A stretch of 5,600 nucleotides of DNA from an uncultured Oscillospiraceae bacterium. GTDB lineage: Bacteria > Bacillota_A > Clostridia > Oscillospirales > Oscillospiraceae. The stretch is taken from contig CAAEDK010000196.1 of the NCBI GenBank assembly GCA_900754605.1, positions 1 to 5,600 on the forward strand, read 5' to 3'. Shown piece after piece: positions 1 to 5,564 of this stretch (within the stretch, counting starts at the first letter, position 1; each line of letters begins with the position of its first letter). A model generated the notes under the pieces. That model was not told the DNA's origin. It worked only from the letters and a program-made list of their open reading frames with translations, and did not search any database. The translations under genes and the position numbers were made by a program.

Positions 1-11
1 CCGTTTTGTCC

Positions 12-1421
12 TCATTTTGCCTCGTAAATGGCTTTGACACCCTTAAATGTCATATAGCAGTCCAACTTTCCTACTGTCTCAAAGGGGGAATGCATGGACA
101 GAACCGGAACTCCGGCATCCAGAGTATCAATGTTCCGCTCCGCCATAAACATGGCCACAGTACCGCCGCCGCCAGCATCCACCTTGCCCAGCTCAGCCAT
201 CTGCCAGACCACATCCGCCCGATCCAGTACGCCGCGCACATACGCCACCAGCTCCGCAGAGGCATCGGAGGCCCCGGACTTGCCCCGGGCTCCGGTGTAC
301 TTGCACAGACCCATACCGCAGTTTACCAAGGCGCTGTTCCGTTTCTCGTATACCTCGGCAAAATTGGGGTCATAGGCCGCCGTCACATCGGCGGATAGGC
401 AGAAGGAGCGCTCATAGCAGGCACGCAGGGGCACGCCCTGACTCTGGCACAGATCCTCCATAAAGGTATCAAAGGCGGCGGATTTCATGCCGGTGACACC
501 CTCAGAGCCGATCTCCTCCTTATCCGCCAGCATACATACTGCGGTGCGCTCCGGGTCGTTCAGCTGGAGAATGGCCGCCAGGGAGGCATAAGCGCACACT
601 CGGTCATCGTGTCCGTAAGCGCCGATAAGAGAGCGGTCAAATCCCACATCGCTGGCCCGGAAAGCCGGGACAGCGGACAGCTCCGCGGAGATGAAGTCCT
701 CCTCCACGATGCCGTACTTCCGGTTCAGCAGCTCCAGGATGGACAGCTTGACCCGGTCGCTCCCCTCGTCATCCGCCAGCGGGCGGCTGCCCACCAGAAT
801 GTTCAGGCTCTCTGCAGGAATGGCCTCTCCCAGAGGCTTTTTGGACTGTTCTGCCCCCAGGTGCGGCAGGAGATCGTTTACAGTGAACAGGGGATCCCCT
901 TCTCCGTTGCCTACGGAAACCCGGACCACCTGACCGCTCTTGAGGGCCACCACGCCGTGGAGCTCCAGGGGGATGGTGACCCACTGGTATTTCCTCAGGC
1001 CGCCGTAGTAGTGGGTCTTGAGGAAAGCCAGTTCATCCGCCTCATACAGGGGATTCTGCTTCAGATCCAGGCGGGGGGAGTCAATGTGGGCCGCAGCGAT
1101 GTTCACACCCTGGGCAAGTCCCTGGCGGCCCAGAACTGCCAGCATGACCGCCTTGCCCCGGTTGGCCCGGTATACCTTATCCCCCGGCTTGAGCGCCATC
1201 CCACGCTGGTAGGCCCGGAAGCCGGCGGCCTCCGCCAGGGCGATGGTCCGGTCCACACACTCCCGCTCTGTCTTGCCTGCGTCTAGAAACTGCTTATAGC
1301 CGGTGCAGTAGGCATCCATGGCCTCCAGCTCCGCCCGGTCCACCCGGTCATAGCCGTTTTTCTTCGTATAGCTCAGGGCCTTCCGCAGCTGCTCGCCACG
1401 GCTGTTCTCCTGTTCCTTCAT
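12..1421 (-). CDS. M18 family zinc aminopeptidase
   Basis: M18 enzymes are cytosolic, usually dodecameric metallopeptidases that remove N-terminal residues, often acidic or hydrophobic, using two metal ions. The full chain of 469 residues is present. Metal and catalytic residues are all visible: H112 in AAAHIDSPRLD, D273 in GHDDRV (bridging), E302 and E303 in DKEEIGSEG (base and ligand), D345 in SADVTAAYDPNF, and H444 in SMHSPFE. The Gly-rich GKVDAGGGGTVA (412-423) is also typical. The sequence is the clostridial 'aminopeptidase 1' kind rather than the DNPEP kind. No signal peptide is seen. The ATG has an excellent ribosome site lying in the final codons of coaE, 3 bases before which that gene stops, so the two are probably coupled. 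Likely a house-keeping peptide-recycling enzyme. Substrate preference cannot be read from the sequence. Confidence 0.95.
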   Translation of the reverse strand: MKEQENSRGEQLRKALSYTKKNGYDRVDRAELEAMDAYCTGYKQFLDAGKTERECVDRTIALAEAAGFRAYQRGMALKPGDKVYRANRGKAVMLAVLGRQGLAQGVNIAAAHIDSPRLDLKQNPLYEADELAFLKTHYYGGLRKYQWVTIPLELHGVVALKSGQVVRVSVGNGEGDPLFTVNDLLPHLGAEQSKKPLGEAIPAESLNILVGSRPLADDEGSDRVKLSILELLNRKYGIVEEDFISAELSAVPAFRASDVGFDRSLIGAYGHDDRVCAYASLAAILQLNDPERTAVCMLADKEEIGSEGVTGMKSAAFDTFMEDLCQSQGVPLRACYERSFCLSADVTAAYDPNFAEVYEKRNSALVNCGMGLCKYTGARGKSGASDASAELVAYVRGVLDRADVVWQMAELGKVDAGGGGTVAMFMAERNIDTLDAGVPVLSMHSPFETVGKLDCYMTFKGVKAIYEAK

Positions 1422-1424
1422 GGT

Positions 1425-2036
1425 TCAGACCTCCTTCGTTGTCTGTTGTAAGATCGTTTGGAGCAACGCACTGGCCCGACGAGAAAATTCTTCCGCGCTG
1501 TCACAGTCGTTCACCAGAGCATAACCGCAATGCGCACGGAAATACTCATCAGGTTTCTGGGCTCGTACCCGTGACCAAGCGTAGTCCTCCGAGATCCCCT
1601 CTCGGGCCATGATCCGGTGCACCCGTATCTCCGGAGGGGCGATGACAGCCACTGTGGCGGAACATCGGTGGGCCAGCCCACTCTCCACCAGGGCAATGGC
1701 ATCGATAGCGACCAGAGTTCTCCCCTGCCGCCGGTAGTCCTCTACCAGTTTCAGGGTACGGTCCACGGTGGCCGTCTGGGCCACCGCATTAAGTTGGGCC
1801 AGCTTCTCCGCGTCGCCAAAAACAATAGTTCCAAGCCGTTTACGGTCAATGCCGCCGTCCTCCCCTCTCAGGGAGCCGAATCGCCGCTCCAACTCGCACT
1901 GCAGGATGGGATCATGCTCCAGCAGCTCGTGGTACACCACATCACAGTCGATGACCGAGCCACCCAGGGATTCCACTTCCCTTAGAAGGGTAGTTTTCCC
2001 TGCCCCAGTGGGACCGGTGATACCGATGAGGATCAT
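1425..2036 (-). CDS. coaE: Dephospho-CoA kinase
   Basis: CoaE phosphorylates the 3' hydroxyl of the ribose in dephospho-CoA with ATP, the last step of CoA synthesis, in the cytosol. The 203-residue length is typical. The P-loop is GPTGAGKT at 8-15. VIDCD (28-32) matches the family's IDAD, with D30 and D32. LN at 82-83 begins the CoA-binding helix, DAIALVESGL (112-121) replaces the usual D-x-PLL-x-E-x-x-L, the lid carries AREGIS with R145, and RAQ (158-160) precedes the C-terminal VND (175-177). Two usual features are altered: the His-Pro after LNxxx is Gln-Thr (87-88), and PLL is IAL. I believe similar variants occur in Oscillospiraceae, but this is from memory. The ATG follows the DUF4180 stop by one base (TGAGATG), with GGAAG 7 bases before it, so translation is probably coupled. 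Confidence 0.93.
   Translation of the reverse strand: MILIGITGPTGAGKTTLLREVESLGGSVIDCDVVYHELLEHDPILQCELERRFGSLRGEDGGIDRKRLGTIVFGDAEKLAQLNAVAQTATVDRTLKLVEDYRRQGRTLVAIDAIALVESGLAHRCSATVAVIAPPEIRVHRIMAREGISEDYAWSRVRAQKPDEYFRAHCGYALVNDCDSAEEFSRRASALLQTILQQTTKEV
1429..1436 (-). promoter_or_regulatory. Ribosome binding site of the M18 aminopeptidase
   Basis: AAGGAGGT on the minus strand is a near-perfect Shine-Dalgarno sequence 7 bases before the ATG at 1421. It doubles as the last codons (Lys-Glu-Val) of coaE, so the coaE C-terminus is constrained by this site. It is the strongest ribosome site in the window. Confidence 0.85.
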
Positions 2037-2037
2037 C

Positions 2038-2394
2038 TCAGCGCTTCCGGGTCAGCCAAGCCAGACCCTCCTGCTCATTCTCCCAGAAGCCCACCTGGTC
2101 GCCCCGGTTACATCCAAAAATAAAATTCCGCATAGAGGTTTGGTAGCAGTCGTAAAAATCACCCACGATGGCCAGCCGCATCTTGTTCTGGGTAAAGGGC
2201 TTGAGAACCTGCTCCGCCACGCCGCTGGACAAAGTAAACAACTCCGGAACGAAGGAACTGCGGTCCATCAACATAGAGGTGCATCCAGTCTGAAAGCGCA
2301 CTGCGTTGATCAGCTTAACCGCATCTTGTCCATCAGACAGAGGGTAGTCAGGCCGAACTACGGCCACGTTTTGTTTAATCGTATAGTTCATCAT
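2038..2394 (-). CDS. DUF4180 family protein
   Basis: The 118-residue sequence matches my recollection of the DUF4180 family. An N-terminal strand and Asp-rich turn lead into a helix and TGC (37-39), then a strand with MDRSSF (43-48), LFTLSSGVAEQVLKPF (52-67), the conserved RLAIVGDF (73-80), and a helix ending in NRG (96-98), with EEAI-like ENEQEGLAWL at the C-terminus. The length is normal. The function of the family is not established; the fold looks like a small soluble alpha/beta protein. Two ATGs stand in tandem (2394 and 2391) with no strong Shine-Dalgarno sequence; GTGAG 9 bases upstream is the best candidate, and an AGGG is too far at 16 bases. The stop is one base from the coaE ATG. 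Its base composition looks less G+C-rich than the neighbours by eye. The family call rests on motif recognition, not a search. Confidence 0.85.
   Translation of the reverse strand: MMNYTIKQNVAVVRPDYPLSDGQDAVKLINAVRFQTGCTSMLMDRSSFVPELFTLSSGVAEQVLKPFTQNKMRLAIVGDFYDCYQTSMRNFIFGCNRGDQVGFWENEQEGLAWLTRKR
2044..2048 (-). promoter_or_regulatory. Ribosome binding site of coaE
   Basis: GGAAG on the minus strand lies 7 bases before the coaE ATG at 2036 and inside the last codons of the DUF4180 gene. It is a moderate match and supports this start. Confidence 0.45.
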
Positions 2395-2397
2395 AAT

Positions 2398-2410
2398 ATG
2401 TGACTCACAT
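2398..2410. repeat. Perfect 13-base palindrome ahead of the DUF4180 gene
   Basis: ATGTGA-C-TCACAT is a perfect inverted repeat with one central base. It fills most of the 20-base gap between the HAD-Sua5 stop and the DUF4180 start. It resembles a compact operator half-site pair. The two arms match CRP half-sites (TGTGA/TCACA) but are spaced by 1 base instead of 6, so it is not a CRP site. Function unknown. Confidence 0.45.
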
Positions 2411-2414
2411 CCCT

Positions 2415-4094
2415 TTACTTTTCATATACTTCCACAATATGGAATCCAGCTGCCTTGTTTAAGCGGTTGTTGATGGCCAGCCCCAAACCGGATGGATCGG
2501 GACATTGGGCCCAGATCCGGGGGACCTCTGTATGGTCGAAGGCCCGAAGAGCGTCGAAAATATGGCGCGCCTGAGCGGATTTATCCCCCATTGGCCCCAT
2601 ACGTTGAATCTGACAGCCAGAAAATTTCCTGGCAAATTCATCAAAGCAGATCACGCCATCCCCCGGCGTCAGGCTGCGGGCGATGTACTCCGCAGTATGC
2701 TCCGGCGGACCGGCCACCACTGTCACTGGCGCCTTTGGAGCATAGTGGCGGTACTTCATCCCCGGGGCTTTTGGCTTTTCTCCCGCAGACATCAGCCGGG
2801 TAACCGCCTGATCCACCTCCACCCGCCCCAGGACGGACTCCAGCTGTTCCAGTGTAATACCACCAGGCCGCAGCATTCGGGGCGGCGTCTCCGTTAGGTC
2901 TACAATGGTGGACTCCACTCCCACAGAACAGGGCCCGCCGTCCACAATGGCGTCGATCCTGCCATCCATATCCTCCGCCATATGGGCGGCTGTAGTGGGA
3001 CTGGGGCGGCCAGAGGTGTTGCCTGACGGGGCTGCCACCGGCACCTCTGCCGCCTGAAGGATTGCCCTGCACACTGGATGAGAAGGACAGCGCATCCCCA
3101 CAGTATCCATCCCCGCTGTCACCACATCGGGCACGATGGGCCTGCGCTTCAGGATCATGGTCAGCGGCCCCGGCCAGTAGGCTCGGGCCAGGTCATAAGC
3201 AGACTGAGGGATATCCATACAATACCGCTCTAAATGGTCCTCAGAGGGGATATGCAAAATCAGAGGGTTGTCCTGGGGGCGGCCCTTAGCCTCAAAGATA
3301 TGGGTTACTGCCTCTGGATTCAGACCGTTGGCCCCCAACCCATACACAGTCTCCGTAGGGATGCCCACAAGACCGCCAGAGCGTAGGATGGCCGCAGCAT
3401 CATCCACATCCTCCGGACCCAAGTGCCGGGTCTCCCGCCCCCTCTTCTCCCCCAGGATCAGGGCCAGCAGTTCCTCTGGAGTGGAGACCAGATAATCGGC
3501 TCCCTCCTGCTCTAGTTCCTGACGGGATCGGAAGCCCCACAGAACACCGCAGCTGGTCAGGCCACCGTTTTTGGCCGTCTGGATGTCTACGTTACTATCC
3601 CCAACGAACAGGGTGTTTTCTTTGGATGCCCCCATCCGTTCCATCAACTTGTGCAGCAGTGTTGGGTCTGGCTTGGTGGGAACATTGGGGAGTGCCCCTT
3701 GTACCAGAGAAAACATTTTAGGATAATAACCCTCGACCACAGGACCTGCCATCTCATCGGCTTTGTTGGACAGTACGGCAATCGATACGCCTGCCTCCTT
3801 CAGCCGCTGGACCGCCTGGAGCATTCCAGGATAGGGTGCAGTCTTATCCTCCTTATGGATGCCGTACCAGGCCATAAACTCTTCCAGGGCCTGTTCCAGA
3901 ACAGACGCCTCCGTCCCCTCTGGTGCAAAGCGCTCCACCAGCTTGGGAATCCCATTGCCCACCATTCGTTTGAATTCATCCACAGAGTGGGTCGGCCATC
4001 CATGGAGGTGGCAGACGTGGTTGCCCGCATCAGCCAAATCATCAATGGTATTCAACAGAGTACCGTCCAGATCAAAGATCACATAGGGATACAT
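2415..4094 (-). CDS. Fusion of HAD phosphatase and Sua5 threonylcarbamoyl-AMP synthase
   Basis: Two complete enzymes sit in one 559-residue frame. Residues 1-215 form a Gph-like HAD phosphatase: DLDGT with D8 and D10 (motif I), S109-N110 (II), K141 in TKPDP (III) and GDSNVD with D166 and D170 (IV). A helical cap falls between motifs I and II, as in phosphoglycolate phosphatases. Residues 223-412 form a TsaC/YrdC domain: PTETVYGLG (246-254), KGRP (270-273), NPL (276-278), SGNTSGRPSPT (357-367), VESTIVDL (393-400) and RPGG (409-412). The linker APGMKYRHYAP (443-453) and a C-terminal domain (to 559) mark it as full-length Sua5. Sua5 joins threonine, bicarbonate and ATP into threonylcarbamoyl-AMP for t6A on tRNA position 37. 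The HAD substrate is unknown; pyrophosphate or phosphoglycolate are guesses. A weak TGAGG site overlaps the stop of the previous gene, 7 bases before the ATG. Both identities are firm. Confidence 0.95.
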   Translation of the reverse strand: MYPYVIFDLDGTLLNTIDDLADAGNHVCHLHGWPTHSVDEFKRMVGNGIPKLVERFAPEGTEASVLEQALEEFMAWYGIHKEDKTAPYPGMLQAVQRLKEAGVSIAVLSNKADEMAGPVVEGYYPKMFSLVQGALPNVPTKPDPTLLHKLMERMGASKENTLFVGDSNVDIQTAKNGGLTSCGVLWGFRSRQELEQEGADYLVSTPEELLALILGEKRGRETRHLGPEDVDDAAAILRSGGLVGIPTETVYGLGANGLNPEAVTHIFEAKGRPQDNPLILHIPSEDHLERYCMDIPQSAYDLARAYWPGPLTMILKRRPIVPDVVTAGMDTVGMRCPSHPVCRAILQAAEVPVAAPSGNTSGRPSPTTAAHMAEDMDGRIDAIVDGGPCSVGVESTIVDLTETPPRMLRPGGITLEQLESVLGRVEVDQAVTRLMSAGEKPKAPGMKYRHYAPKAPVTVVAGPPEHTAEYIARSLTPGDGVICFDEFARKFSGCQIQRMGPMGDKSAQARHIFDALRAFDHTEVPRIWAQCPDPSGLGLAINNRLNKAAGFHIVEVYEK

Positions 4095-4101
4095 GGACCG
4101 G

Positions 4102-4106
4102 CCTCA
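4102..4106 (-). promoter_or_regulatory. Ribosome binding site of the HAD-Sua5 gene
   Basis: TGAGG on the minus strand contains the TGA stop of the 85-residue protein and lies 7 bases before the ATG at 4094. The overlap suggests translational coupling of the two genes. Confidence 0.5.
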
Positions 4107-4361
4107 CTCGTAGATTCCGATTTCCATGCCGCCGATCTCAATGGCGGTTTCCTTGGAAAATCCGGCCCGTTGGAGGTAAGCCTTCACTGCGATCTGCGCA
4201 TATTTGGGGTTTACCCGCTCATCCTCCAGATCCAGGTCGATCCGACCCTGACGGCCGCCGCAGACGGAGCCGTTGTCCTCCAGGACCTCGTTCAGCTCGC
4301 CCACAACGTCGGCAAGTTCCTTGTCCTGGGGCAGCTGCTGATAATGAATGTAGAGTTCCAT
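4104..4361 (-). CDS. Uncharacterised small acidic protein (85 residues)
   Basis: I do not recognise the family. The reading frame is supported by a good ribosome site (AAGGAG, 7 bases before the ATG) and tight packing: 40 bases after prfA and 9 bases before the HAD-Sua5 gene. The protein is acidic (17 Asp/Glu against 8 Lys/Arg) and has no signal peptide or membrane segment. The pattern suggests a strand (2-8), a helix (about 14-29), a Gly-Gly turn at 35-36 followed by an alternating strand IDLDLED (41-47), a second helix (about 52-66) and a C-terminal strand (about 72-84). That order would fit a small ferredoxin-like alpha/beta fold, but this is by eye only. Its position between two translation genes hints at a translation-related role, with no direct evidence. 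Confidence 0.85.
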   Translation of the reverse strand: MELYIHYQQLPQDKELADVVGELNEVLEDNGSVCGGRQGRIDLDLEDERVNPKYAQIAVKAYLQRAGFSKETAIEIGGMEIGIYE

Positions 4362-4368
4362 GGTATTT

Positions 4369-4374
4369 CTCCTT
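4369..4374 (-). promoter_or_regulatory. Ribosome binding site of the 85-residue protein
   Basis: AAGGAG on the minus strand lies 7 bases before the ATG at 4361, within a purine-rich run. It is the main support that this short frame is translated from 4361. Confidence 0.7.
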
Positions 4375-4401
4375 TTTTCTGTTTGCCAGATACGCCGAGA
4401 G

Positions 4402-5466
4402 TTAGTCCGCCCCCTGGGAGCGGAGACGTTCCGCCTGATCAGCGGTTACCAGCGCATCAATGACCTCATTGAGGTCGCCATCCATGATAGTATCAATTTT
4501 GTATAAGGTCAAGCCAATTCTATGATCGGTCACTCGACCTTGAGGAAAGTTATAGGTCCGGATTCGCTCATTCCGCATCCCAGTACCCACCTGACTGCGC
4601 CGCTGGGCGGTATACGCCCCCTCCACCTTCTCCTGCTCTGCCTCATACAGGCGGGAGGCTAGAAGGCGCATAGCCTTGTCCCGGTTCTGGAATTGGCTGC
4701 GCTCCTGCTGACACTCCACTACCATACCTGTGGGCCGGTGGATCAGGCGCACCGCAGAGGAGGTCTTATTCACGTGCTGTCCACCTGCGCCGGAGGCACG
4801 GAACACTTGCATCTCCACATCTGCCGGGTTGAGCTGAACATCCACAGTCTCCATCTCAGGCAGCACCGCCACAGTGGCGGTGGATGTGTGGACCCGTCCG
4901 CCGGACTCAGTCTCAGGCACCCGCTGAACCCTGTGAACCCCGCTTTCAAACTTCAGGCGGGACCATGCTCCATCCCCCTCTATTGTAAAGGAGATTTCCT
5001 TTATCCCGCCAAGCTCCGTTTCACTCAGGCTGTCTACCTCAGTTTTCCATCGGCTGCGTTCGGCGTACATAGAGTACATCCGGTACAGGGAGTGGGCAAA
5101 CAAAGCTGCCTCTTCCCCACCCACTCCGGCCCGGATCTCCACAATAACATTTTTATTATCATTTGGGTCTTTGGGCAGGAGCAGGAGCTGAAGTTGCTCC
5201 TCAAGCTGTTCCATCTCCGCTTTGGCCTGAAGCAGCTCCTCCTGAGCCAGTTCCTTCATCTCTGGATCGGACAGCAGTTCCTCGGCCTGGGCTCGGCGCT
5301 CCCGGGCAGTCAGATATCCTCGATAGGTTTCCACCACCGGACTCAGTTCATTCTGCTCCTTATTCAAACGGGCCACCACAGCAGGGTCATCATAGGTCTC
5401 TGGGGCAGCCAGGCGGGCTTCGATTTGACTGTATTTAGCCTCAATGGCGGCAAGTTTCTCCAGCAT
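4402..5466 (-). CDS. prfA: Peptide chain release factor 1 (RF1)
   Basis: RF1 recognises UAA and UAG in the ribosomal A site and triggers hydrolysis of peptidyl-tRNA. The 354-residue length is normal for the family. An N-terminal helical region (about 1-100) is rich in Glu, Gln and Leu. The codon-recognition tripeptide is P-E-T at 184-186, inside HRVQRVPETESGGR; this P-x-T form marks RF1 rather than the SPF of RF2. The catalytic GGQ is at 228-230 in SGAGGQHVNKTSSAVR. An in-frame ATG lies five codons upstream (5481), but only the ATG at 5466 has a ribosome site (GGAGG, 5 bases away), so I choose it. The gene ends in TAA and is followed 40 bases later by the 85-residue protein. It appears to be the first gene of the operon. 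The identification is near certain; the start is likely. Confidence 0.97.
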   Translation of the reverse strand: MLEKLAAIEAKYSQIEARLAAPETYDDPAVVARLNKEQNELSPVVETYRGYLTARERRAQAEELLSDPEMKELAQEELLQAKAEMEQLEEQLQLLLLPKDPNDNKNVIVEIRAGVGGEEAALFAHSLYRMYSMYAERSRWKTEVDSLSETELGGIKEISFTIEGDGAWSRLKFESGVHRVQRVPETESGGRVHTSTATVAVLPEMETVDVQLNPADVEMQVFRASGAGGQHVNKTSSAVRLIHRPTGMVVECQQERSQFQNRDKAMRLLASRLYEAEQEKVEGAYTAQRRSQVGTGMRNERIRTYNFPQGRVTDHRIGLTLYKIDTIMDGDLNEVIDALVTADQAERLRSQGAD

Positions 5467-5471
5467 GGGAA

Positions 5472-5476
5472 CCTCC
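5472..5476 (-). promoter_or_regulatory. Ribosome binding site of prfA
   Basis: GGAGG on the minus strand lies 5 bases before the ATG at 5466. It decides the prfA start: the alternative in-frame ATG at 5481 has only a pyrimidine- and AT-rich stretch before it and no purine-rich site. Confidence 0.75.
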
Positions 5477-5490
5477 AGCATTGGATATTT

Positions 5491-5520
5491 GAGGGGCGGT
5501 TTCAGGCCGCCAAATTCCTC
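5491..5520 (-). promoter_or_regulatory. GC-rich hairpin in the prfA leader
   Basis: Read on the minus strand, GGCGG and CCGCC form a perfect 5-bp stem around a 7-base loop (CCTGAAA). GAGG and CCTC outside it can extend the stem by 4 bp across a 5-base one-sided bulge (AATTT). It ends about 14 bases before the prfA Shine-Dalgarno sequence. No U-tract follows on either strand, so it is not a standard intrinsic terminator. A role in mRNA stability or translation of prfA is an inference; chance is possible. Confidence 0.4.
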
Positions 5521-5564
5521 ATAGTTAAATAGTTAATTCATAATTCTAACACTTAACACCTAAC
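5521..5564. repeat. Short imperfect tandem repeat array, 7-8 base units
   Basis: On the plus strand the stretch reads as two perfect copies of ATAGTTAA (5521-5536), then four 7-base units: TTCATAA, TTCTAAC, ACTTAAC and ACCTAAC (5537-5564). Each unit differs from its neighbour by a few bases, so the array drifts gradually. It is strongly AT-rich, unlike the surrounding coding DNA, and non-coding. It covers the place where the prfA promoter is expected. Confidence 0.55.
5543..5551 (-). promoter_or_regulatory. Possible extended -10 promoter for the prfA operon
   Basis: On the minus strand TGTTAGAAT matches the extended -10 form TGnTATAAT, with 5 of 6 bases in the hexamer. It is placed to give a leader of roughly 70 bases before prfA. 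There is no -35 hexamer at 16-18 bases; a TTGACC occurs, but 22 bases upstream, which is too far. The match lies inside an AT-rich repeat array, so it could arise by chance. Confidence 0.35.

Noticed and set aside
1..11. Transcription terminator after the aminopeptidase
   Set aside because: Only 11 bases are visible after the stop codon, too few to judge.
609..1286. Plus-strand open frame of 225 codons opposite the M18 aminopeptidase
   Set aside because: It lies wholly inside a well-identified gene, has no recognisable motifs, and long antisense frames are expected in G+C-rich coding DNA.
2398..2410. CRP-type binding site (TGTGA/TCACA)
   Set aside because: The arms match but the spacer is 1 base instead of 6, so CRP could not bind in the known way.
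3651..4463. Plus-strand open frame of 270 codons across the HAD domain, the 85-residue gene and the end of prfA
   Set aside because: It crosses three minus-strand genes that have ribosome sites and motifs; its translation is low-complexity in character and resembles no family.
5495..5511. Intrinsic terminator formed by the GGCGG/CCGCC hairpin
   Set aside because: No run of T follows the stem on either strand.
4693..5532. Plus-strand open frame of 279 codons opposite prfA
   Set aside because: It mirrors the RF1 coding sequence, whose PET and GGQ motifs are intact; no protein-like features.
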